Notes: a model not told the origin generated them from the letters alone. A stretch of 64,000 nt of DNA from Microbispora catharanthi (GCF_006334915.2 NZ_VDMA02000001.1:372001-436000), one strand, 5' to 3'; counted from the stretch's first letter, positions 51,705 to 59,577 are shown. A program made the numbers and translations.

Positions 51705-52808
51705 TCAGGAGTCCGGCCCGGCCTGGTCGTTCCGCCCGGCCTGGCCGCGCCGGCGGCGTAGCAGCGGATGCGACCCCATCGCCACCTCCAGCTCCCCGGG
51801 CAGGTCGTCCCGGTAGCGGCCGAGCGTCGACAGATCGCTGTGGCCCAGCACCCGCCGCACCGCGTCCATGTCGGTGCCGTCCGCCAGCAGGTGCGTCGCC
51901 GTCGTGTGCCGTAACCCGTGCGGGGTCACCGCCCGGCGCCGCCCGGGATCCACCTGCCGCTGCACCCGGTCGATGACCGCCTGCACATCGCCCCGCGCCA
52001 GCCGCCTGCCCCGCCACGACAGCAACAGCGCCTTCTCGCCGTCCCCGCCCGCCCGCACCCCCAGGTACGCGTCGAGCGCCGCCGCGACGGCATCGGGCAG
52101 CGGAACGTCACGGGTGCGCCCGCCCTTGCCGAAGATCCGCCAATAACGCACCCCGTCGTTGGTGTAGAAGTCCTCCACGTTGGCCCGCACCAGCTCCGAC
52201 ACCCGCGGGCCCAGCGTGGTCAGCAGCAGCACCACCAGCGCGTCACGCACGTCCGTCCGCTGGTCGGCCCGCCTGCGGCGCCCCGCGCCGGAACCGGTCG
52301 CCTCCGCGGGCGGCGCGGCGGGGGAGCCCGCCGCCTCGATCAGGCCCTCGGCCTGCTCCCGTGTCAGCGCCCGGCGCTCCGGCCGCAGCCCGCCCCGCTC
52401 CCGCGCCCGCACCGACGAGGCCGCCATCGGATCCAGATGCACCCAGCCCGCCGACGTGGCGTGCCGGAACAACGCCGACACCGACCGGCGGAACCTCGCC
52501 TGCGACGCCGCGCTCTGCCCGGTGTCCTTTCCCGTGCTCTTCCCCGTGCTCTTCCCCTGGCCGTCGCTCTTCCTGCGCTCGTCCGGCTTGCGCGCGAAGG
52601 CCAGCAGCACCGCGTCCACGTCCTCACCGGTCAGGTCGTCCAGCACCCGGTCCGGCCCGGCAAGCCGTACGAACGTGGCCACGTCCCGCGCGTAGACCTC
52701 GGCCGTGGCGGGCGACAGCGCACCGGTCACCGTCTTGGCCCGGACCAGCTCCACATAGCGGTCCCCGGCCTCCTGCACGGTCAGCCTGTTCACCTGTACG
52801 GGCAGCAT
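51705..52808 (-). CDS. tyrosine recombinase/site-specific integrase
   Basis: 367 residues from ATG 52808. The SAM-like N-terminal core-binding domain (about 8-115) is interrupted by a Lys/Ser/Gly-rich insert (GQGKSTGKSTGKDTGQS, about 83-99). The catalytic domain has Arg in LGPRVSEL (about 210), Lys in GKGGRTRDVPL, His-x-x-Arg in PHGLRHTTATHL, His in LGHSDLSTLGRY and the Tyr of GRYRDD. All key residues are present. It resembles XerC/D-type or integron-like recombinases rather than phage integrases. No att repeats or excisionase gene are visible. A TACGGT hexamer seven bases upstream suggests leaderless expression. Confidence 0.88.
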   Translation of the reverse strand: MLPVQVNRLTVQEAGDRYVELVRAKTVTGALSPATAEVYARDVATFVRLAGPDRVLDDLTGEDVDAVLLAFARKPDERRKSDGQGKSTGKSTGKDTGQSAASQARFRRSVSALFRHATSAGWVHLDPMAASSVRARERGGLRPERRALTREQAEGLIEAAGSPAAPPAEATGSGAGRRRRADQRTDVRDALVVLLLTTLGPRVSELVRANVEDFYTNDGVRYWRIFGKGGRTRDVPLPDAVAAALDAYLGVRAGGDGEKALLLSWRGRRLARGDVQAVIDRVQRQVDPGRRRAVTPHGLRHTTATHLLADGTDMDAVRRVLGHSDLSTLGRYRDDLPGELEVAMGSHPLLRRRRGQAGRNDQAGPDS

Positions 52809-52860
52809 GATCGACACCGTACCGAGCCGCACCGACAGCAAACGCCGCGGCGGCGGTCTC

Positions 52861-53328
52861 CTACCCCTCGCCGCCCTCCGCGTCGACGGCGTCGATCGCG
52901 TCGACGAACCGCTCGGCCTCCGACTGGCCCATGCCCGTCTCGCCGCGCACCAGGAACACCGCCTGCTCGCCGCGTCCGGCCGCCTTCAGCTCCCGCACCC
53001 GCGACGCCAGGTCGGGCCGCGCGTGACCCGGGGCCACCGGCAGCGGCCGCCCGGAGGCCAGGGCCTCGGCCAGGTCCTTGGCCTCTTTCAGGCCAAGCCC
53101 GGTCTGCTCGCGGATCAGCTTGATCGCTTCGATCTTCTTGTTGTCGGCGTACAGCTCCCGCACCCGGTGCTGCAGGTCGGCCGAGACCGGCGGCAGCAGG
53201 CCGGGGCTGCGCCACGCCAGCGGCCCGGCGGGTCGGGCACCGGCCCGCACGGCGGCGAGCCCCACACCGAGAAGCGCGATCACGATGACGGCGAGGACCG
53301 ACAGCTCGAACGGACCGATGTTAGGCAT
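52861..53328 (-). CDS. membrane-anchored ribosomal L7/L12 C-terminal-domain protein
   Basis: 155 residues. One N-terminal membrane helix (PFELSVLAVIVIALLGVGLA) is followed by two copies of an L7/L12-CTD-like helical unit. The first copy (about 55-92, YADNKKIEAIKLIREQTGLG LKEAKD) is very close to the ribosomal stalk protein. The second (about 110-145, ELKAAGRGEQAVFLVRGETG) is more diverged. In the ribosome this domain binds translation GTPases; in membrane proteins its role is unknown. TACGAT ends six bases before the ATG, so it is probably leaderless. Confidence 0.8.
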   Translation of the reverse strand: MPNIGPFELSVLAVIVIALLGVGLAAVRAGARPAGPLAWRSPGLLPPVSADLQHRVRELYADNKKIEAIKLIREQTGLGLKEAKDLAEALASGRPLPVAPGHARPDLASRVRELKAAGRGEQAVFLVRGETGMGQSEAERFVDAIDAVDAEGGEG

Positions 53329-53388
53329 GCGGTGATCGTAAGCCCCGCCCCAAGGAACAGTCAGCCCCTCCGGCTCCTGGCCGGTGCG

Positions 53389-53745
53389 TCAGGCGGGGCC
53401 GGGAGGCAGGTGGACGGTCATGATCAGGCTGCAGGTTCCGGTGCCCGAGGCGCGGTAGACGTGCGGGGCGTCGGCGTCGCACGTGGCGGTCTGCCCGGCT
53501 TCGACGACGTGCTCCGCGCCGTCGACGACCAGGGTCATCCGGCCGGAGGTGACGCTGACGGTTTCCACGACTCCGGCCTGATGGGGGTGGCTGCGGTATT
53601 CCTCGCCCGGTTCCAGCCGCCAGCGCCACACCTCGACGGGGGCCGGGCCTGAGGTCGTCAGCATGAGCCGCGCCTCGCCGCCCCGTTCTCCGGTCCACAG
53701 AGGTGCCACGGCGTCGGCGGCCACGACGCGGACGCGACCTTCGGG
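53389..53745 (-). pseudogene. cupin domain of an XRE-type regulator; DNA-binding domain deleted
   Basis: The leftward frame reads LQGPPEGRVRVVAADAVAPL and then a complete cupin (WRWRLEPGEEYRSHPHQAGV, VTSGRMTLVVDGAEH, CDADAPHVYRASG). Related regulators have an N-terminal HTH of about 70 residues, which is missing because the homology ends at about 53745. There the head of the divergent EamA gene also begins. GTG at 53724 could still start a 111-residue cupin, so a short protein is possible. Confidence 0.75.
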
Positions 53746-53747
53746 CG

Positions 53748-54568
53748 GTCCCTGCAGCGTACGGGTGCGCCGATTTCCTCGGCGGTCTTGGCGCCCGTAA
53801 GGCTCATGTGCTGCGCACCGTGGTGATCGCAGCCCCGGCCAGTCTCGCGGTCGAACTGCTGCTGTGGCCGTTGCTCGGCGCCTCGTTCAGCGCCGCGGCC
53901 CTCGGCTGGGGTGCCGCGTCGGGGGTCGCCTCGGCGGCCGCGTTCGCCCTGCTCTACCGCACCCTGGCGATCGGTCCGATGAACGTGCTGTCGCCCGTGA
54001 CCGCGCTGGTGTCGGCCATGCTGCCCGTCGGCGCCGGCCTGCTGCAGGGCGAGCACCTGGCCGCCGCCGGGCTGGCAGGTCTGCCGCTCGCGCTGGTGGC
54101 GGTGGTGCTGGTCAGCGCCGGACACGGCGCGGACACGGCGCGGACATGGCGCGCCCCTCGCGTACCGCGCTGCTGCCGGCGTTCGGCGCGGGCGCCGCCA
54201 TCGCCCTTCAGCTGATCTTCTTGCACCAGACGCCGTCCGGCAGTGGCGTGGCTCCGCTGATCGTGGGCCGGGCGGTCTCCTCGGCCGTCACCCTGGCCGC
54301 GGCGGGGCTGATGCGCCGCAAGCTGGGCGGCGAACGGCCCGCGTACGCGATGTCGGTGGCCGCGGGTGTGCTGGACTCGGTGGCGAACCTGCTGTTCCTG
54401 CTCGCCGCCCGCACCGGGGACCTCGCCGTCGTCACCGTCGTCACCGCCCTCTACCCGGCGGGCACGGTCCTGCTCGCCCGCGGCGTGCTCGCCGAGCGTA
54501 TCCACCGCGGCCAGCTCGTCGGCCTGGGCGCCGCCGCCGTCGCCGTCAGCCTCCTCGCCCTGGCCTGA
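53748..54568 (+). pseudogene. EamA/DMT transporter, 5'-truncated and frameshifted by an 11-bp tandem repeat
   Basis: From about 53748 the frame AAYGCADFLGGLGARKAHVL matches EamA transporters from within helix 1, but the start is missing. The frame stays open through VLVSAGHGADTAR and is then broken. The unit GACACGGCGCG is repeated at 54121-54131 and 54132-54142, followed by GACATGGCGCG. Removing one 11-base unit restores GHGADMARPSRTALLPAFG and the rest of the second helical repeat to the stop at 54568. Confidence 0.85.
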
Positions 54569-54605
54569 GCACGCCTGCGCGGCCGGTCGACGCCCGCGCC
54601 CGCCG

Positions 54606-54649
54606 GGGAGGCCGGCATCGGGGTACGCCACGCCCGATCCCGGCCTCCC
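54606..54649. terminator. bidirectional hairpin terminator
   Basis: Arms of 17 bases at 54606-54622 and 54633-54649 pair with one mismatch around a 10-base loop (GGGAGGCCGG... with ...CCGGCCTCCC). It sits between the converging EamA remnant and methyltransferase gene. Confidence 0.85.
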
Positions 54650-54655
54650 TGCGGG

Positions 54656-55606
54656 TCAGCCGACCCGCCGGGCGATCGTGACGCCGTCGCGCACCGGCAG
54701 CATCACCGACTCGACCCGGCTGTCCTGTGCGATCGTGTCGTTCAGGCGGCGTACGGCCACCTGCGCGTCCCCCTGGAAGGCCGGGTCGAACACGCGCCCG
54801 CCCTGGAACACGTTGTCGAGCACGACCAGGCCGCCGGGACTCAGCCGCGTCACCACCTCCTCGTAGTAATCCGGGTAGCTCACCTTGTCGGCGTCGATGA
54901 AGGCGAAACCGACGACCGGCTCGGCCGGAAGCGCGCGCAGCGTCTCCAGCGCCGGCCCGATCCGCAGGTCGATACGGTCGGCCACCCCCGCGCGCTCCCA
55001 GTAGTTCCTGGCGATCGACGTCCACTCCGTGCTCACGTCGCACGCCAGCAGCCGCCCGTCCGGCGGCAGCCCCCGCGCGATGCAGATCGAGGAGTAGCCG
55101 GTGAACACCCCCACCTCCACGGCCAGGCGGGCGCCCGACATCCGCGCCAGCATCGTCAGCAAGGCGCCCTCGTCGTGCGAGACCTGCATCCCGGCCGCGC
55201 CGCCCGTCTCCTCCCGAGTCCTGACCACCAGATCCCGCAGCACCTCGTCCACAGGAGAGCAGTGCGTGAGCAGGTAGTCGTCCACGACGGGGGACAGGGC
55301 CCACGCCGCGTCACCCCCGACCGGCGGCGACCAGTCGACCACGAGCTCCTCCTGGGTGGCGAACCGCAGCAGGTGACGGGTGACCACGTCCCGCACGCCG
55401 AGCAGCGCCTCCTCGACAGCCGCGGTCGCGATCATCTCGAACCCGCCGCCGTACGGCCGCAGCACGCAACGCCCGGACCGCAGCTCGATCACCGCCCGGC
55501 CGTCGCCGCCGAGCACGGTCTCCACCTTGTGGCCCATGTGCGACACGAGCTGCTTGATGTAGCGCTCGGGCCTGTCGGTGACGACGTACGCCGTCGAATG
55601 AGGCAT
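54656..55606 (-). CDS. DUF2218-O-methyltransferase fusion
   Basis: 316 residues. Residues 1-95 form a DUF2218 domain (STAYVVTDRPERYIKQLVSH, GRCVLRPYGGGFEMIATA). Residues about 100-316 are a class I SAM-dependent O-methyltransferase of the caffeoyl-CoA OMT family: motif I VEVGVFTGYSS (about 165), FAFIDADKVSYPDYYE (metal/SAM region) and LVVLDNVFQGGRV. It probably methylates a catechol-type hydroxyl; the DUF2218 part may aid substrate binding. The start follows GGAGGAAG. It is divergent from a winged-helix regulator with a dyad between them. Confidence 0.88.
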   Translation of the reverse strand: MPHSTAYVVTDRPERYIKQLVSHMGHKVETVLGGDGRAVIELRSGRCVLRPYGGGFEMIATAAVEEALLGVRDVVTRHLLRFATQEELVVDWSPPVGGDAAWALSPVVDDYLLTHCSPVDEVLRDLVVRTREETGGAAGMQVSHDEGALLTMLARMSGARLAVEVGVFTGYSSICIARGLPPDGRLLACDVSTEWTSIARNYWERAGVADRIDLRIGPALETLRALPAEPVVGFAFIDADKVSYPDYYEEVVTRLSPGGLVVLDNVFQGGRVFDPAFQGDAQVAVRRLNDTIAQDSRVESVMLPVRDGVTIARRVG

Positions 55607-55629
55607 CGGCTTCCTCCATCTGACACATC

Positions 55630-55653
55630 AAGCGTCGAGACTTTTCGACGCTT
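55630..55653. promoter_or_regulatory. operator candidate between methyltransferase and HTH gene
   Basis: Perfect 9-bp arms AAGCGTCGA (55630-55638) and TCGACGCTT (55645-55653) with a 6-base spacer, 24 bp upstream of the methyltransferase ATG. Related TCGACG/TCGACA half-sites recur near 55700-55715, close to the regulator's start. Confidence 0.65.
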
Positions 55654-55723
55654 CCGGCCCGGCGATTCTGCTGGCCCGCCCGCCCGTTTGTCAAAGCATC
55701 GACGATCCTCGACACTTTCCCCC

Positions 55724-56323
55724 GTGAACGACGAGACGACGACGGGGGAGCACTCCGCCACACCCCCGCACGAGCCCGACCTCTTGGAGCTACGTACCCC
55801 CGCCCAGTTCAAGGCTCTCGGCCACCCCGTCCGTCACCGCATCGTCAACCTGCTCCGCCAGCGCCCCGCGACGCTCGGGGAACTGGCCGCGGCACTGCGG
55901 GCCGCCAAGGGCACCATCGGCTACCACGTCCGCGTCCTGCGCGAAGCCGGCATCGTCCGCCTCGCCGCCACCCGGCACGTACGCGGCGGCACCGAACAGA
56001 CCCTCGCCCTGGTCAGCCGGGGCTTCCGGCTGCACGAGGAGGCCGCGGCCGGCCCCGACTTCCTCGTCAGGGCCGCCCTCGCCGAGATGCTGCCCGCCCG
56101 GCCCGGACAGGCCGAGCACACCCTGCTGAACCACCTCTGGCTCACCCCGCAGGAAGTCCACGCGCTCATCGCCCGTCTCCGCGACCTCCTGCCCCCTCCC
56201 GGCCGTACCCCGCCCCCCGGCGGCGAGCCGTACGGGCTGCTGCTGTCGCTCTACCCCGCCGACATCCCCACCCTGCCGCCCTGCCCCTCCGACGAAAGCG
56301 CCGCCAGGAACAGCACCTCATGA
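55724..56323 (+). CDS. ArsR-type winged-helix regulator, divergent from the methyltransferase
   Basis: 199 residues. The winged helix (about 25-100) shows AQFKALGHPVRHRIVNLLRQ, LGELAAALRAAKGTIGYHVR and the wing HVRGGTEQTLALVSRGF. A helical C-terminal region ends in a Pro-rich tail. GTG at 55724 has no ribosome-binding site and is probably leaderless. It likely controls the divergent DUF2218-methyltransferase gene. Its 3' end overlaps the convergent HIT-phosphotransferase gene by 73 bases. Confidence 0.82.
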   Translation: MNDETTTGEHSATPPHEPDLLELRTPAQFKALGHPVRHRIVNLLRQRPATLGELAAALRAAKGTIGYHVRVLREAGIVRLAATRHVRGGTEQTLALVSRGFRLHEEAAAGPDFLVRAALAEMLPARPGQAEHTLLNHLWLTPQEVHALIARLRDLLPPPGRTPPPGGEPYGLLLSLYPADIPTLPPCPSDESAARNSTS

Positions 56324-57597
56324 CGCGCGATATGCGCACTGTCGGTGAGATACAGCAGATCGTGCCCCTCCGCGACATGAGCGGCGAACGCCTCGTGACC
56401 CGCCGCCGCCTCCGCACGCATGTGGGCGACCAGATGCTCCAGCCGCGCCCGCGCGGTCCGCGTCAGCGCCTCCCGGTCCTTCACTCCAAGCCGGTAGGCA
56501 TCGGCGAACACACGCAGCCGCCGCGCCTGCTCCTCCACCCCCGGAGCGCTCTCGTCACGGCCGGGATCATGCAACGGCACAAACCGGTAGGCGGCATAGG
56601 CCACATCCCACACCCGCGGCCCCGGATGCGCGGTGTCGAAGTCGATGAACGCCACCGGCCGCCCCTCCCGGAACACGCAGTTGTACGGCGCCACGTCACC
56701 ATGGCAGACCACCTCGGCCGGAACCCGCGGCGGAAAGTACCACTCGCCACCCTCCGGAGGCGCGAAACCCACCGTCGCGTCGTGATAGTCCCGCAGCAAC
56801 GCCCCGACCTTGGCCAGCGCCTCATCCGTCATCGCGTACGCAGGCAGGGGATAGTTCGGCACCACACCCGGGAGGAAATCCAGCACCTCCCGGCCCTCGC
56901 CGTCGCACCCGTGAGCTCTCGGCGCGCCGCCGAACCCGGCCGCCGCCAAATGGTCCAGCAGAGCGTGCACCGCCGGCGTCCACCGGCGGGCCGGCCGGCG
57001 CACCGTGCCCCCGACCCGCACGATACGGTTGACCCCACCCCCGGTCAGCTCCTCCTCGCGCCCCTCGGGCAAACGCGTTGCGGCCGGACCGGCGAGCGCC
57101 GCGCGCAGCCTCTCCGCGAGGTCGGCCGCCTGCCGCGGCGACCACGGGATCACCCCGTTCTCCGTCATCAGCGCGTGGAACTGCTGCCGCTCGTACGGAG
57201 TCCCGGGCGGCAGCGGCGCGATGTGCCAGTGCAGGTGGGCGTTGCCCTGCCCGCTGCCCAGTGACAGCAGATACGTACGCTCCGAGGGGACGACCGCCTC
57301 GACCGCCAGGGCGACCCGGCGCACCGTCCGCATCAGCCGCACGTACGCCTCCTCGTCCAGGTCGCGAACCACATGCTCGACGTGGGCCTTCGGCGCCACC
57401 AGGACCTTCCCCGGCAACGTGGGGTAACGGTCGAGAAACGCGATGTGAAGATCGTCTTCGAACACGACCTGTTCGAAGACGTACGCGGGGTCGCCCGCCA
57501 CCACCGCGCAGACGAAACAGGGACCACCCCTGACACGCCGCACATACGCGGCGACATCGAAGTCTTCCCTGGCATGGGGGAGCGGCCCATCCGACAT
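56251..57597 (-). CDS. HIT-domain/aminoglycoside-phosphotransferase-like fusion protein
   Basis: 448 residues. The N-terminal HIT domain (about 15-150) has the triad in GNAHLHWHIAPLP (about 115-127), typical of nucleotidyl hydrolases/transferases. The C-terminal APH/choline-kinase-like domain (about 190-430) has Brenner motif CHGDVAPYNCVF (about 295) and the DFD motif in AFIDFDTAHPG. TACGAT ends six bases before ATG 57597, so the transcript is leaderless. Divergent from a P-loop kinase with a mirrored promoter. The fusion links nucleotide hydrolysis to a kinase fold. Substrate unknown; not necessarily aminoglycosides. Confidence 0.82.
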   Translation of the reverse strand: MSDGPLPHAREDFDVAAYVRRVRGGPCFVCAVVAGDPAYVFEQVVFEDDLHIAFLDRYPTLPGKVLVAPKAHVEHVVRDLDEEAYVRLMRTVRRVALAVEAVVPSERTYLLSLGSGQGNAHLHWHIAPLPPGTPYERQQFHALMTENGVIPWSPRQAADLAERLRAALAGPAATRLPEGREEELTGGGVNRIVRVGGTVRRPARRWTPAVHALLDHLAAAGFGGAPRAHGCDGEGREVLDFLPGVVPNYPLPAYAMTDEALAKVGALLRDYHDATVGFAPPEGGEWYFPPRVPAEVVCHGDVAPYNCVFREGRPVAFIDFDTAHPGPRVWDVAYAAYRFVPLHDPGRDESAPGVEEQARRLRVFADAYRLGVKDREALTRTARARLEHLVAHMRAEAAAGHEAFAAHVAEGHDLLYLTDSAHIARHEVLFLAALSSEGQGGRVGMSAG

Positions 57598-57768
57598 GCC
57601 GTGATCGTACGAGACCCGGCGCGGGGAATGCCGTTGCACGGCCAGGGGAGCGGCGGCGACACTCCCGAAGTGGCCGATCACCCGCCCCCGGACGGACGTG
57701 CCGGACCAGAGCGCGGCCCCCTGCCCCAACCGGGACCTCACCGGGGGAGGATGAGGTATGACCCCGGC

Positions 57769-58269
57769 GTGGAAGTCGCGGCCATGACGAGCCGGGAGGT
57801 CGCCGTCCTCATCGGGCTGCAGGCGTCCGGCAAGACCACCTTCTACCGGCAGCGCCTGGCGGCGACGCACGCCCACGTCAGCAAGGACAACTGGCCGAAC
57901 GCCCGCCACCGGCAGCGACGCCAACTCCGGGTCATCGCCGAGACACTGGAGGAGGGGCGGAACGTGGCCGTGGACAACACCAATCCCTCCCCGGAGGAGT
58001 GGGGCCCGCTCATCGTCGCGGCGAAAGAACACGGCGCCCGGGTCGTGGCCTACTGGTTCCCTCCCGACCTCACCGCGTCCCTGGACCGCAACGCGCGGCG
58101 ACCCGGCCGCGCGCGGGTGCCCGAGGTCGGCGTCCACGCCACGGTGAAACGCCTCCGCCGCCCACGCCCGTCGGACGGATTCGACGCGATCCACACGGTG
58201 ACCTTCGACGACCAGGGCGGCTTCACCGTACGAGACGAAAACGCCCCTTCCGAGGGCATCCATCGATAG
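57769..58269 (+). CDS. P-loop kinase resembling polynucleotide kinase (Pnk)
   Basis: 166 residues from GTG 57769 (ATG 57784 and 57751 are alternatives). It has Walker A GLQASGKTTF (about 13-22), the SKDNWPNARHRQR lid/nucleic-acid-type segment and VDNTNPSPEEW, the Asn/Pro motif of T4 Pnk-like kinases. The C-terminal RNARRPGRARVPEVGVHATV follows. Substrate could be a nucleic-acid 5' end or a small nucleotide. TATGAC ends six bases before GTG 57769, a leaderless layout mirrored in the divergent HIT-phosphotransferase gene. Confidence 0.78.
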   Translation: MEVAAMTSREVAVLIGLQASGKTTFYRQRLAATHAHVSKDNWPNARHRQRRQLRVIAETLEEGRNVAVDNTNPSPEEWGPLIVAAKEHGARVVAYWFPPDLTASLDRNARRPGRARVPEVGVHATVKRLRRPRPSDGFDAIHTVTFDDQGGFTVRDENAPSEGIHR

Positions 58270-58284
58270 GGGAGGATCGACATC

Positions 58285-58704
58285 GTGGGCGAAGCCCGCC
58301 GGGTGCGAGACAGGTACAACGCCGCGTTCAATGCGCACGACATCGACGCGCTGCTCGGCACGGTCAGCCCTGACGGGGCGTTCCTCACCCCGGAAGGCAT
58401 GGCCGAGGGCCGTGAGGAACTGGGCTCCTACCTGGAGGAGTTCTGGGCGGCCTTCCCGGACGTGCACACGGTGGTCCTGGAGTCGTTCGACGTCGACGAC
58501 ATGACGGTCGACGAGCTGGTGCTCATCGGCACCCACAAGGGGCGTTACCTGGGACCGGGCGGCAGGGTCGTCCCGCCGACAGGCCGTCCGCTGAATCTCC
58601 GCTGCTGCTATGTCTGCGCCATCGAGAACGGGCTGATCGTCAGCCTGCGCCTCTACTTCGACCAGCTGGAGCTGCTGGCCCAGCTCGGCGTGCCGCTCAC
58701 GTGA
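58285..58704 (+). CDS. SnoaL-like/NTF2-fold protein
   Basis: 139 residues of the SnoaL/ester-cyclase NTF2-like fold: VRDRYNAAFNAHDIDALLGT, LGSYLEEFWAAFPDVHTVVL, THKGRYLGPGGRVVPPTGR, and a closing YFDQLELLAQLGV. It starts GTG at 58285 with GGGAGG upstream, 15 bases after the kinase. The fold houses polyketide cyclases, steroid isomerase-like and binding proteins. The catalytic His/Asp cannot be assigned with confidence. Confidence 0.82.
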   Translation: MGEARRVRDRYNAAFNAHDIDALLGTVSPDGAFLTPEGMAEGREELGSYLEEFWAAFPDVHTVVLESFDVDDMTVDELVLIGTHKGRYLGPGGRVVPPTGRPLNLRCCYVCAIENGLIVSLRLYFDQLELLAQLGVPLT

Positions 58705-58731
58705 CCCACCGCGTCGATGTCCGACACCGCC

Positions 58732-58758
58732 CCGGCGGGGATCGACGACCCCCGCCGG
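58732..58758. terminator. bidirectional hairpin terminator
   Basis: CCGGCGGGG (58732-58740) and CCCCGCCGG (58750-58758) pair perfectly around nine bases, between the converging SnoaL-like and globin genes. Confidence 0.75.
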
Positions 58759-58768
58759 CCTCGTCGGA

Positions 58769-59536
58769 TCACGACGTGGGGGAGTAGGGCGGGGCCACAC
58801 CCCAGCCCCAGCGGGGAACGGGAGCCTGCTGCGGAGGGCGGGCGCCGGGCTGGGAGTTGGCGAACGCGAGGCGGGTGCCCCACTCGATGTAGCTCGCGAA
58901 GGCGGCGCGGAACTCGGGGTCCGCCGGCAGACCGACAACGTCGGCCGCGTCCATGAGGAGATTCACCCATCGGCGGCGCTGAGGTTCGGTGATGGCCTTG
59001 CCGAGGTGCTGGACCAGCATGTGGTGGTAGCCGCCCCGCTCGTCGGTGTAGCGGGACGGCCCGCCGAAGACCTCCGACAGCCACATCGCGACGTACTTGG
59101 GGTGTCCCGGGTCCATGTGGGCGAAGAGGGGACCGATCAGATCGTCCTTGAGAACCTGCTCGTAGAACGTCTCGGTGAGCCGCTCGAACGCCTCGGTGCC
59201 ACCCGCCCAGTCGTACAGGCTCGGGACCGAGGAGCCGGTGCCGCGCACGGCGGTGCGCTCGTAGTGCCGCATCTCCTCGATCTGCCGGACGTAGGGTTTG
59301 ATCGCGGAGAAGAACGCCCCGAAGTGCTCGCCACCGCGGAAACCCTGCAGGTGATCATCGGCCGAGGTCCACGTGATGCGCAGGATGTACCACTCGGGCT
59401 CATCCACGCACCGGGACAGTTCGTAGTCCACACACTGCGGCGCGGCCGCCAGGGGAACCGCGGCACGTTCGTAGGCGGCCTCGAACTCTTCCGCGTCCTG
59501 CTGGTCGATCCGGTAGCGGATGTACTCGACGATCAT
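58769..59536 (-). CDS. antibiotic-biosynthesis-monooxygenase/truncated hemoglobin chimera
   Basis: 255 residues. Residues 1-95 are an ABM domain (MIVEYIRYRIDQQDAEEFEA, WYILRITWTSADDHLQGF). Residues about 105-230 are a group II truncated hemoglobin: SLYDWAGGTEAFERLTETFY, AMWLSEVFGGPSRYTDERG, proximal His in MLVQHLGKAI, Trp in RRRWVNLLMDAADVVGLP and YIEWGTRLAFANSQP. A Pro-rich tail closes it. Similar ABM-globin fusions are known in Streptomyces. It probably binds oxygen or NO on heme and may oxidise small molecules. A palindrome lies upstream. Confidence 0.9.
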   Translation of the reverse strand: MIVEYIRYRIDQQDAEEFEAAYERAAVPLAAAPQCVDYELSRCVDEPEWYILRITWTSADDHLQGFRGGEHFGAFFSAIKPYVRQIEEMRHYERTAVRGTGSSVPSLYDWAGGTEAFERLTETFYEQVLKDDLIGPLFAHMDPGHPKYVAMWLSEVFGGPSRYTDERGGYHHMLVQHLGKAITEPQRRRWVNLLMDAADVVGLPADPEFRAAFASYIEWGTRLAFANSQPGARPPQQAPVPRWGWGVAPPYSPTS

Positions 59537-59577
59537 GTGAGCATCGCCCCGGAGGCCGCGCTGTCGAAGGATAAGAT

